63,147 nucleotides of DNA. Source: Spirochaetaceae bacterium bin103. GTDB lineage: Bacteria; Spirochaetota; Spirochaetia; SZUA-6; Bin103. Below the pieces are notes generated by a model, which saw nothing but the letters and a program-made list of their open reading frames with translations, made no database searches and had not been told where the DNA came from. Every line of letters begins with the position of its first letter. The first letter of the stretch is position 1. This document shows, piece by piece, positions 56,026 through 63,147 of this stretch. Location: NCBI GenBank assembly GCA_002238925.1, contig MPNH01000028.1, positions 1-63,147 on the forward strand, given 5' to 3'. Both the position numbers and the translations under genes were made by a program.

Positions 56026-57498
56026 TCACTTGTTGCGCCACCAAGGGCTCCGGGGGGCGGGGGTTTGGCTGGAGGGGGGGGGGCCGTGGTTGGGCTGGAA
56101 GGCGGGGGAGCCGTTCTCCCAGGCGTCGCCGACGGGGCGCAACTGGCCGCCGCCGGTGACCGGGAGGTTGCGGCCGTCCTTGTCGGTAGACGCCTGCTCG
56201 GCGAACCACTCCTCGAGCAGGCCGCGCAGTTCGCGGATGCGGGTCTGCTCGGCGGGGTCGTCGGCGCGGTTGGCGCGTTCGTCCGGGTCGTTCACCAGGT
56301 CGTACAGTTCGTTGGGGAAGGCCGGGATGCCGGGGGCGGGGTAGCGGTGCACGTACTTCCACTCGGCGGTGCGGATCATGCGTGTGGCGCCGAATTCGTC
56401 GTAGATCACCACGCGGTCGCGGGCCGGTGCGTCGCCGCCCTGCAGGAGGCCGGCGAAGGAGCGCCCGGGGCGCCCGCTGTGTGGCGCCTCGGGAACGTCG
56501 ACGCCGGCGTAGTCCAGCAGGGTGGGCATGAAGTCGATGGCGCTGCACATCCGGCCGGTGGCCTGTCCCTGCGGGATGCGGCGCGGGTGGCTGGCCAGGA
56601 ACGGCACCTTGACCGAGTTTTCGTACATGTTCAGCGGCCAGGTGCCATTGCCCTTGCCCCAGAAGCCGTGATGGCCGCAGCTGAAGCCGTTGTCGCTGGT
56701 GAACACCACCAGGGTGTCGTCGCGAATGGCGTGGCGCTGCAGGCGGTCGAGGATGCGGCCCACGTCCAGGTCCATGGCGGTGACGGCGGCGAAGTAGCCC
56801 TTGAGCATGTCGCGGTTGCCGAGGCACTTCCGCGACAGCCAGTTGGCCCACGGATGCATCTCCTCTTGCGGGCAGGAGTCGAACGGGCAGTCGTCGTAGC
56901 TGTCCACGATGTCCTGCGGATGGCCGGTCCAGGGGCTGTGCGGGGCGGTGTAGTGCACGCTCAGGTAGAACGGCGCCGCGTCGCCGGCGTGGCGGTCGAT
57001 GAAGTCCAGCGCGTCGTCGGTGATGACATGGGTCACGTAGCCGGGGGCGTTGAACAGTTCGCCGTTGCGGATCATCGGCGCATCGTTGTATTCGCCGCCC
57101 CCCTTCTCGTGCACGAACCAGTGGCTGAAGCCGTGTTGCGGCAGGGCGCTGTTGCCGAGGTGCCACTTGCCGCTGATGCCGCAGGTCCAGCCCGCCTGCG
57201 CCAGCAGGTCGGTGTACGCGGGCTGCCCGTCCAGGTAGGTGGCTGCGTCGGCGCCGTAGTTGCCGCCGCGAATCCAGTCGTGCACGCCGTGCCGGGAGGG
57301 CATCTGCCCGGTCAGGAACGACGCCCGGCTCGGCGAGCACACTGGCGAGGCGCAGAAGAAGTTGTCGAAGCGCAGCCCGGTGGCGGCGATGCGGTCGATG
57401 TTGGGGGTGCGCATCTCCCGGTTGCCGTAGCAGCCGGCCGCCCACGGCCCCTGGTCGTCGGTGAGAATGAAGATGATGTTGGGACGGTCCGGTGTCAT
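56026..57498 (-). CDS. Sulfatase, choline-sulfatase/arylsulfatase-like, C-terminus altered
   Basis: A cytoplasmic-looking sulfatase of 490 residues (no signal peptide). The formylglycine site is Cys54 in SPVCSPSRASFLTG. Metal-binding parts are NIIFILTDDQG, GKWHLG and FTSDNGFSCGHHGFWGKG. Family members remove sulfate from sugars, choline or steroids; the substrate is open. The last 15 residues are Pro-rich and come from a 26-bp near-duplication at 56067/56093. The corrected frame would run to a stop at 56003, seven bases before nurA. A second sulfatase lies at 57960. Confidence 0.9.
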   Translation of the reverse strand: MTPDRPNIIFILTDDQGPWAAGCYGNREMRTPNIDRIAATGLRFDNFFCASPVCSPSRASFLTGQMPSRHGVHDWIRGGNYGADAATYLDGQPAYTDLLAQAGWTCGISGKWHLGNSALPQHGFSHWFVHEKGGGEYNDAPMIRNGELFNAPGYVTHVITDDALDFIDRHAGDAAPFYLSVHYTAPHSPWTGHPQDIVDSYDDCPFDSCPQEEMHPWANWLSRKCLGNRDMLKGYFAAVTAMDLDVGRILDRLQRHAIRDDTLVVFTSDNGFSCGHHGFWGKGNGTWPLNMYENSVKVPFLASHPRRIPQGQATGRMCSAIDFMPTLLDYAGVDVPEAPHSGRPGRSFAGLLQGGDAPARDRVVIYDEFGATRMIRTAEWKYVHRYPAPGIPAFPNELYDLVNDPDERANRADDPAEQTRIRELRGLLEEWFAEQASTDKDGRNLPVTGGGQLRPVGDAWENGSPAFQPNHGPPPSSQTPAPRSPWWRNK

Positions 57499-57616
57499 CG
57501 CAGGGCACCATACCGCAGCCGGAGCGCGGACCCAAGCGGCGCGCCCCTCCGCGTTTGCGAGTCGGAGCGGCTTCGTGCGAGCATTCGCCGGCGGGTCGCC
57601 AGAAAGGAGGAGCGTG

Positions 57617-57937
57617 TTGATCTACGACATGAGGATATACGACGTGAAGCCGGGGGCCGTGCCGCAGTACATGGAGGCGGTTCGGGAGATCTCCCTGAAG
57701 ATCAGGGCAGACCACGGCGTGAAGCTGGCCGGCTGGTACTACACCGACATCGGGCCGCTCAACCGGATCGTGCACATCTGGGCCTACCGGGACTACGCCC
57801 ACTATCAGGAGGCGCGCGAAGCGGTGCACGCCGATCCCCGCTGGTCCGGCGAGTATGTGCCGCGGGTGAGGGGGCTGGCGGTCAAGCAGCAGAACATGAT
57901 GATGCAGGGCGCCGACTTCTTCCCCGGCCCGGCCTGA
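57617..57937 (+). CDS. NIPSNAP-like small protein
   Basis: A 106-residue single dimeric alpha-beta-barrel domain of the NIPSNAP type: IYDMRIYDVKPGAVPQYMEA, KLAGWYYTDIGPLNRIVHIW and YREYAHYQEA-like YRDYAHYQEAREAV. Members are found in hydrolase and catabolic loci, but their role is not settled. AAAGGAGG lies six bases before TTG at 57617, or three before GTG at 57614. It precedes the sulfatase by 22 bases. Confidence 0.85.
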   Translation: MIYDMRIYDVKPGAVPQYMEAVREISLKIRADHGVKLAGWYYTDIGPLNRIVHIWAYRDYAHYQEAREAVHADPRWSGEYVPRVRGLAVKQQNMMMQGADFFPGPA

Positions 57938-57959
57938 CGCACGCGGCGCGACAAGGCAA

Positions 57960-59393
57960 GTGCCCGGCTCCCGCCCCAACATCGTCCTGGTCGTGGCGGA
58001 CGACCTCGGCTACGGCGACCTGAGCTGCTACGGCAACACCATCCTGGCCACGCCCAACATCGACCGGCTCGCCGCCGAGGGCGTGCGCTGCTCGCAGCAC
58101 TACAGCGGTGCGCCGCTCTGTGCTCCGGCACGCGCCGCGCTGCTCACCGGGCGCTACCACCACCGCTGCGGCGCGTTGAGCGTGGAATCGAACCGCGGTC
58201 TCGACCGTATCGCCCTGCGCGAGCGCACCATGGGCGACGTGTTCGCCGCTGCCGGCTACCGCACCGGCTACGTGGGCAAGTGGCACAGCGGCCTGCACGA
58301 CCGCCGCTACCACCCCAACCGGCGCGGCTTCGCCGAGTTCGCCGGCTTCCTGAGCGGCATCATGGACTACTGGGACTGGTTCCTGGACTACAACGGCGCC
58401 TCGCGCCGCGCCGACGGCCGCTACCAGACCGACGTGTTTACCGCCGAGGCGGTCGACTTCATTGAACGCGGTGCGGCCCGCCGCCCGGCGCCCGGCCATG
58501 GCGCAGATGCGGCGGCGCCGTTCTTTCTGGTGGTTGCCTACCACGTACCGCACTCCCCGCTGCAGGCGCCCGAAGAGTGCTGCGCGCCGTTCCGCGAGCG
58601 CGGCGACCTGAACGACGCCGTCGCCACCCTGTACGGCATGGTGGCGCGCATGGACCACGGCATCGGCCAGATCCTCGACGCGCTCGACGCGGCCGGCTGC
58701 GCCGACAACACCATCGTGCTCGTGACCAGCGACAACGGCCCGTGGCTCGGCGCCGAGCGCCACCGCGGGGAGCGCGCCAGCATGCGCCGCTTCAACGGCC
58801 CGTTCCGGGGCCAGAAGCAGGACGTGCTGGAGGGCGGGATCCGTGTCCCGGCGATCGCGCGCTGGCCTGCCGGCCTGCCTGCCGGCGCCGCCTGCGACGA
58901 AATGCTTCATTTCTGCGACTGGCTGCCGACCCTGGCGGCCGCCGCCGGCGTCGTGCCGGACGGGCTGCCGCTCGACGGCGTCGACCAGATGGCTGCGTTG
59001 CGCGGCACGGCCGCCGCCGGCGCCGCCCCGCGCTTCTGGCAGTTCAACCGCTACGACCCGGTTCCCTGCTGCAACCTGGCGATGCGCGACGGCGCCTGGA
59101 AGCTGTACTGGCCGCGCATCCCGGAGGCGATGGTCAAGCTGCGCGAGGACAACGCGGCGGTACGCGAACTGATGGCGCGCCCGCACTTCGAGATGGCGGT
59201 GGCCGACCCGCCGGTGGAGCGTACCCTGTCGGCGCCTGCGGAGCCGGAGCTGTACCGCATCCCGGACGATCCCTGGGAGTCCCGCAACCTGGCCGCCGCG
59301 CACCCGGACCGCGCCGCCCGCATGCGCCTGGCCGCCGAAAACTGGTTCGCCGCGGTGGAAGCCGCGCGCCGCCGGCAGGCGCCGGGCCGCTGA
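57960..59393 (+). CDS. Sulfatase, arylsulfatase A-like, C-terminus altered
   Basis: This sulfatase has 477 residues and no signal peptide. The modified cysteine is Cys54 in APLCAPARAALLTGRYHHRCG. Metal-binding segments are NIVLVVADDLGYGDLSCYG, YVGKWHSG and VTSDNGPWLG, with GPFRGQKQDVLEGGIRVP as further conserved sequence. At the 3' end AAAACTGGTTCGCCG occurs at 59338 and 59393. The first copy, with C/G in place of A/T, gives the stop at 59393. Without it the frame runs to 59454. Start is GTG at 57960. Confidence 0.9.
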   Translation: MPGSRPNIVLVVADDLGYGDLSCYGNTILATPNIDRLAAEGVRCSQHYSGAPLCAPARAALLTGRYHHRCGALSVESNRGLDRIALRERTMGDVFAAAGYRTGYVGKWHSGLHDRRYHPNRRGFAEFAGFLSGIMDYWDWFLDYNGASRRADGRYQTDVFTAEAVDFIERGAARRPAPGHGADAAAPFFLVVAYHVPHSPLQAPEECCAPFRERGDLNDAVATLYGMVARMDHGIGQILDALDAAGCADNTIVLVTSDNGPWLGAERHRGERASMRRFNGPFRGQKQDVLEGGIRVPAIARWPAGLPAGAACDEMLHFCDWLPTLAAAAGVVPDGLPLDGVDQMAALRGTAAAGAAPRFWQFNRYDPVPCCNLAMRDGAWKLYWPRIPEAMVKLREDNAAVRELMARPHFEMAVADPPVERTLSAPAEPELYRIPDDPWESRNLAAAHPDRAARMRLAAENWFAAVEAARRRQAPGR

Positions 59394-59436
59394 AAACTGG
59401 TTCGCCGAGGTGGAAGCCGAGCGCCGCCAAGCAGCC
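59336..59436 (+). repeat. 55-bp tandem near-duplication at sulfatase 3' end
   Basis: About 45 bases starting at 59336 recur from 59391 with substitutions that are almost all A or T in the second copy and C or G in the first. The repeat covers the end of the sulfatase gene and the following 60 bases. Confidence 0.85.
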
Positions 59437-59545
59437 GCTATCGCCAGTCCCTGAAACGGAAGCCGCGGCGGCTCCCCGGTGGCGTTCAGTCCGCCGAGTT
59501 GCCGTTCGCCGCGGCGCCCGCGCAGAGCAAGACATTTCGGCGAGG

Positions 59546-60490
59546 TCAGGTCTTGGCGTTCCGATTCCGCTCGGCGGCGCTGAACAGCTCGGCGGCAAGC
59601 GATTCGATCCGGTCGCGCCAGGCCAGCTTGTCGAGCCACGCCGCGGGTGCGCCGGACATGCCCCACAGCGCGCCGGCGAGCTGGCCGGTAACGGCAGCCA
59701 CCGTGTCGGCATCGCCGGCGAGGTTGGCGGCCAGGATCAGGGCTTCCTCGATCGACCGGGTTCGGTCCACGCACCACAACGCCGCCTCCAGGGTGTCGAG
59801 CACGTATCCTGAGGAGGAAATGGCGTCACGGTGCTTCCTGTGCCACGATCCCGCCGCAACCCTTGCCGTCTCCGCGTCGCCGGGCCAGTCCCGGGCACGC
59901 AGGACGGTCTCCTTCGGTGCGCCGCTGATTGCCTCGACCAGCAGGTCGGCAAACAGCGCGCACGCCTCCACCGCCTGTGCGGCGCCGTGCGTGGTGCGGC
60001 TTTGCACGCGTGCGGCCTCGACCGCCGTGGCGCGGTCGTGCCACCAGCGGATCGCGACCGGCGACAGGCGCATCAGCGATCCGTTGCCGGCGGTGTGCGG
60101 ATCGGTGCTGCCGCTCAGCGGCTCGCCGGTGGCGCGAAAGGCATCCAGCGCGGCGGCCGTGGCGTTGCCGATGTCGAAGCAGTCGCCGGTCGCCGAGTTG
60201 TAACCGTCCTCGTGCCACCGGCAGAAGCGCCCGATCAGGTCGCGCGCGTCCAGTTCTCCCACGGCCAGCAGCGAGTCGGCAAGGCAGAGCGCCAGGCTGG
60301 TGTCGTCGGTCCACTCACCGGCGGCGAGGCCGAACGGGCCCCCGCCCACAAGGTCGGTCACCGGCGGCCGCGTGTCGCGCCGGGAGAACTCGAGCGTGGT
60401 GCCGAGTGCGTCGCCGAGCGCAAGTCCGATCAGCGCCCCCTTGGCGCGGTCCAGGATCGCCGCCGTGTCCCTGTCGACTGCCGGATTCAT
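59546..60490 (-). CDS. ADP-ribosylglycohydrolase family protein
   Basis: This 314-residue protein belongs to the DraG/ARH family, which removes ADP-ribose from proteins or other acceptors. The metal and ribose sites are seen in GLALGDALGTTLEF, GEWTDDTSLALCLADSLL, GDCFDIGN, TAGNGSLMRL and LAGDADTVAAVTGQLAGAL. The start ATG at 60490 follows a GGTGACGG sequence; upstream codons lie in the divergent gene's region and were left out. No matching ADP-ribosyltransferase is nearby, so the target is unknown. Confidence 0.9.
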   Translation of the reverse strand: MNPAVDRDTAAILDRAKGALIGLALGDALGTTLEFSRRDTRPPVTDLVGGGPFGLAAGEWTDDTSLALCLADSLLAVGELDARDLIGRFCRWHEDGYNSATGDCFDIGNATAAALDAFRATGEPLSGSTDPHTAGNGSLMRLSPVAIRWWHDRATAVEAARVQSRTTHGAAQAVEACALFADLLVEAISGAPKETVLRARDWPGDAETARVAAGSWHRKHRDAISSSGYVLDTLEAALWCVDRTRSIEEALILAANLAGDADTVAAVTGQLAGALWGMSGAPAAWLDKLAWRDRIESLAAELFSAAERNRNAKT

Positions 60491-60552
60491 ACCGTCACCA
60501 TAGTGCACCCAAACAGTGGAAGCTGGGCAGCGCAGGTCGCCCAATTCGTGGT

Positions 60553-61359
60553 ATGAGACAGATTGGCGTGTCAGACACCTGCTCATCTGCCGTGCGACGG
60601 AGAATCATCACCCTGAACGTGAGAAGGGACGAACAAGACGACGGGGTCAACAACTGGCAATTCCGGCGCGTCCTCATTGCCGCCATTTTGCGCAAGTACA
60701 ACCCGGACATCGCCGCCTTCCAGGAAGTGCTGGTCCATCAGCTTCGCGACCTCCAGGAGATGCTGCCCGGCTTCCGGTACCTGGGAGTCGGCCGGGACGA
60801 CGGGCGCGAAGCGGGCGAGTTCGTGCCGATCTTCCACCGTGATCTGCCGGTCGCACGGCAGGGAAGTTCTGGTTGAGTGATACCCCCGAGCGGCCGAGCC
60901 GTACCTGGCCGGGGATGACGCGTATCTGCACGTGGGCAGCGTTTCTCGGGCACACACCCGTTCGCGGTGTTCAACTGCCACCTGGAGTACGAGTTCGAAG
61001 CCACGCAATTGAACAGCGTGGAACTGCTCGCGGCGAAGACGCAGGAATGCGCGGACGGGTTGCCTCTGTTCGTGGTGGGCGATTTCAACCTGGCGCCCGG
61101 GTCGGCACACTATGCTGCCCTGGCAAGGGTGTTCAGTGACGGCTATGCGCCGCACGGGGATGACACGGCGGTCACGTTCCACAATTGGACCGGTCGTACC
61201 GTTGCCGCGCGCGATCGTTCGGAGCGGATCGACCATGTCTGGCATCGCGGCAGCCTCAAGGTCGCCGACTGTCGGGTGCTGACCGACAATCCCTCGACGC
61301 AGCCTGGCGTGTACCCGTCGGATCACTGGCCGGTCCTGTGCGACGTGGACCTGCGCTGA
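60553..61359 (+). pseudogene. Endonuclease/exonuclease/phosphatase (EEP) family gene with frameshifts
   Basis: The first frame (from ATG 60553) reads RRIITLNVRRDEQDDGVNNW, IAAFQEVLVHQL and LGVGRDDGREAGEFVPIF, then breaks near 60850. A second frame reads FWLSDTPERPSRTWPGMTR, and a third, from about 60960, FNCHLEYEFEATQLNS, VVGDFNLAPGS, IDHVWHRG and YPSDHWPVLCDV. These are the catalytic elements of EEP hydrolases (N, E, D-x-N, D, S-D-H). No near-duplication explains the two breaks, so simple indels, real or artefactual, are likely. The family removes phosphate from lipids, nucleotides or DNA; the substrate cannot be inferred. Confidence 0.82.
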
Positions 61360-61369
61360 GCCGCGCGCG

Positions 61370-61519
61370 ATGCCGAGGTACGGCAGGCAGATCTCGCTGA
61401 GCGGGACGTGGAAGTTTCGCACCGACCCGGACGGCATGGTCGATCGCTACCCGGACGACGGCGTGGCCGCCTACAAGGAGGACTGCATATTCTTGGCACC
61501 CATACCCCTCCTGCCCTAG
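61370..61519 (+). pseudogene. 5' fragment of a glycoside hydrolase family 2 gene
   Basis: A 49-codon frame starting MPRYGRQISLSGTWKFRTDP resembles the N-terminal sugar-binding domain of beta-glucuronidase/beta-galactosidase (GH2), where ISL-GTWKFRTDP is a common opening. After about 40 residues the similarity ends and AT-rich sequence preceding the IS1380-type transposase begins. The gene appears to have been cut by insertion of the element. The remaining part is outside the window or lost. Confidence 0.6.
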
Positions 61520-61570
61520 ACCTACTATCTGACCCAAATTAAGCGATAGCGATCCGGAGTGTAGAAAGAA

Positions 61571-61631
61571 ATCCTCCTAAGTGCTTTACTGGGAAGTAAG
61601 TCAGACAACCCTGTTGGGCACGAAGGAGGAT
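61571..61631 (+). promoter_or_regulatory. Fold-back hairpin over the transposase ribosome binding site
   Basis: ATCCTCCT (61571-61578) is exactly complementary to AGGAGGAT (61624-61631), which contains the transposase Shine-Dalgarno sequence GGAGG. A smaller TTAC/GTAA hairpin lies inside the loop. In several IS families such pairing blocks translation of transcripts that read in from outside while transcripts started inside the element lack the first arm. Confidence 0.65.
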
Positions 61632-61639
61632 GCAACTAG

Positions 61640-63124
61640 ATGCAATTCCAGGTTCACGAAAATGACGATGCTTGTCAACCAGCGGCACAGTACAGGAACC
61701 CGCCAGTGGTGGTCCAGGAGCATCACGGCGCGCCGCTGCTGAACTGCTCAGGGTTGGTGTTGATGCGGCAACTCATGGAACGGCTCGGCGTGGCGCGTGC
61801 AATCGACGCCGGCGTACGCGTGCTGCGGCGCTGCAAGTGGTACCGGGAATCGGATCATATCCTGACCCTGATCTACAGCATGCTCAGTGGTGGCAGCCGG
61901 CTGCACGATGTCAACCGGTTGGGTCAAGATGAAGCGCTGAAGCGAGTGTTGGGCAGCGACCGCATACCGCACGCCACCACGATCGGCAAGTTCCTGTGGC
62001 GGTTTGGCGACGACGAGCACGACAAACAGCGGCTGGGACTAGCGGAGTTACGGGAAACGAGTGAGGCGGTACAGCAGGATGCGTTCGCGCTGCTGCCGCG
62101 AGAGCGGCGCAAAGTAGCAACGCTGGATTGGGACTCATCGATCCATGAGGTATATGGGCAGAAGAAGGAAGGGGCGGACTTTGCGTACGACAATACGTGG
62201 AGCTACAGCGCCTTGTACGGGACCCTTGCCGAGACCGGAGATGTGCTCTATCTGGGGCTGCGGGAAGGCCATCGGTACACCAGCTATGGGACCAAGGAAG
62301 TGCTGCCGGGAACGATCGACCGGGTGAGCAAGCACTTTCGGCAGGTGCGGATGCGCGCCGACAGCGGCTACTACAACCAAGCGTTGGTGAACATATGCGA
62401 GCAGCGGGGAGTGGAGTTCTTCATCGTCGCCAAGCAGCACAGGAACCTGATGAACGCCCTGCGCGAGATCCCGGACAGAGAGTGGAGATCATTTGCTCAC
62501 AGTGACTTACAGGCCGGTGACCGGGGCCGGCGCCGGCGGCGGCGACGCGCCAACCTGAAACGGAAGATAGCGATACGGCGCAAACCCGACTCCCGGTTCA
62601 AAGGAGCGCCGGAGATAGCCGGCATGATGTTCAAGCCGACAAGCTGGAAGAAAGCACGCCGGTACGTGATCAAACGGACGCCGATTGTGGACAAGGACGA
62701 CCAGCAATTATATCTGGATGACGGGCTGCGCCGGTACGCCTACTGGATCGTGGTGAGCAACTCGAAGCGCAGCAACGAGCAAGTGTTGCGAATCGCGCAG
62801 GGCCGTGGCAACCAGGAAAACCTCATCAAGGACTTCAAGTACGGGCTCGGTCTGGCGCATATACCGACCGGCACGCTGGCGGCGAATCAAGCCTACTTCA
62901 TGATCGCGGCACTGGCTTGGAACTTGAAGACGTGGCTATTGAATCTGCTGGACGTCGGGGATGGCGCGGTGATGCGGTTCCAGCGCTTTCGGTATCAGTG
63001 GATCTGGCAAGCCGGGGTGGTCGCAAAGAGCGCCCGCAACACCGTCGTTCTGAAACTGCCGGCGGGTGACTATTTCCAGCGTTTTGGTGTCGCTATGAGT
63101 CGATTGGCGATTCTCCCACGATAA
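61640..63124 (+). CDS. IS1380-family transposase
   Basis: A complete 494-residue DDE transposase. Catalytic residues are likely D163 or D165 (TLDWDSSIHEVYG), D241 (RADSGYYN) and E393 (GRGNQENLIKDFKYGLGLAH). The end ANQAYFMIAALAWNLKTWLL is typical of IS1380. An Arg-rich patch (GRRRRRRRANLKRK, about 297-308) may contact DNA. The gene looks intact and could be active. GGAGG lies about ten bases before the ATG and is covered by the hairpin at 61571-61631. Confidence 0.92.
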   Translation: MQFQVHENDDACQPAAQYRNPPVVVQEHHGAPLLNCSGLVLMRQLMERLGVARAIDAGVRVLRRCKWYRESDHILTLIYSMLSGGSRLHDVNRLGQDEALKRVLGSDRIPHATTIGKFLWRFGDDEHDKQRLGLAELRETSEAVQQDAFALLPRERRKVATLDWDSSIHEVYGQKKEGADFAYDNTWSYSALYGTLAETGDVLYLGLREGHRYTSYGTKEVLPGTIDRVSKHFRQVRMRADSGYYNQALVNICEQRGVEFFIVAKQHRNLMNALREIPDREWRSFAHSDLQAGDRGRRRRRRRANLKRKIAIRRKPDSRFKGAPEIAGMMFKPTSWKKARRYVIKRTPIVDKDDQQLYLDDGLRRYAYWIVVSNSKRSNEQVLRIAQGRGNQENLIKDFKYGLGLAHIPTGTLAANQAYFMIAALAWNLKTWLLNLLDVGDGAVMRFQRFRYQWIWQAGVVAKSARNTVVLKLPAGDYFQRFGVAMSRLAILPR

Positions 63125-63147
63125 CGGACAACGAACTGCTCCGCCGC

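Larger units (their letters stand above)
61520..63147 (+). mobile_element. IS1380-type insertion sequence, right end outside window
   Basis: The segment is distinctly less GC-rich than its surroundings and carries a single transposase. The left boundary lies somewhere in 61480-61540, where the GH2 similarity stops; terminal inverted repeats could not be confirmed because the right end falls beyond 63147. Confidence 0.8.

Overview
The window is very GC-rich and densely coded, with short intergenic gaps and many 4-base start/stop overlaps of the ATGA or GTGA type. It carries heme A synthesis genes (ctaA, ctaB), a Mn-type superoxide dismutase with thioredoxin reductase, a peptide ABC transporter, a methylcitrate cycle, cobalamin salvage under a riboswitch, and a partner-switching signalling operon. 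This describes an aerobic or microaerobic, heterotrophic, probably host- or particle-associated bacterium. I lean towards a high-GC Spirochaetota-like lineage represented by a metagenome assembly, but the sequence alone does not settle the taxonomy.

Layout. 1-2474: leuA (3' end outside the window) behind a leucine attenuator, and a divergent ribbon-helix-helix gene. 2518-6874 (minus): trxB, sodA, an AAA-type ATPase/nuclease, dusB. 6892-11787: lipA, ctaB-ctaA, a GPP34 protein, cdd, an A-type Fe-S carrier. 11925-13494: a decayed Rpn-family gene and a repeat-rich stretch without a convincing gene. 13495-17746: cupin, interrupted queG and mnmE, a TPR protein. 17762-23422 (minus): complete oppABCDF-type operon. 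23626-26253: an FNR-type flavoprotein and mnmG. 26255-35051 (minus): amtB, then an operon coding a membrane sensor, a sensor-HAMP-MFS fusion, a PF04392-type binding protein, a SpoIIE-type phosphatase, a STAS protein and an RsbW-like kinase. 35319-41104: mtnN, a UMF1-type MFS protein and prpBCD (minus). 41175-48672: cobalamin riboswitch, btuCFD, cobT, cobS, cobC, cobU, cobO. 48688-57498 (minus): sulfatase, nurA, herA, sbcD, sbcC. 57617-61359: NIPSNAP protein, second sulfatase, ADP-ribosylglycohydrolase, broken EEP hydrolase. 61370-63147: a GH2 fragment cut by an IS1380-type element.

Most striking biology: (i) the sensor/HAMP-MFS/binding-protein/partner-switching operon at 26255-33572, whose central protein joins a chemoreceptor-like input module to a complete MFS transporter; (ii) a nurA-herA-sbcD-sbcC end-resection operon resembling the archaeal NurA-HerA-Mre11-Rad50 set; (iii) a textbook leucine attenuator in front of leuA; (iv) an IS transposase with a fold-back hairpin over its ribosome binding site.

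One caution matters for every reader. At least eight genes (queG, mnmE, prpB, cobT, cobS, nurA and both sulfatases) contain a short tandem near-duplication in which one copy looks like a G/C-biased misreading of the other. In six of them removing one copy restores a single uninterrupted frame, and in prpB it restores the normal family length. These are more likely assembly or base-calling artefacts than mutations, so the interrupted core genes should not be read as lost functions without raw-read checks.
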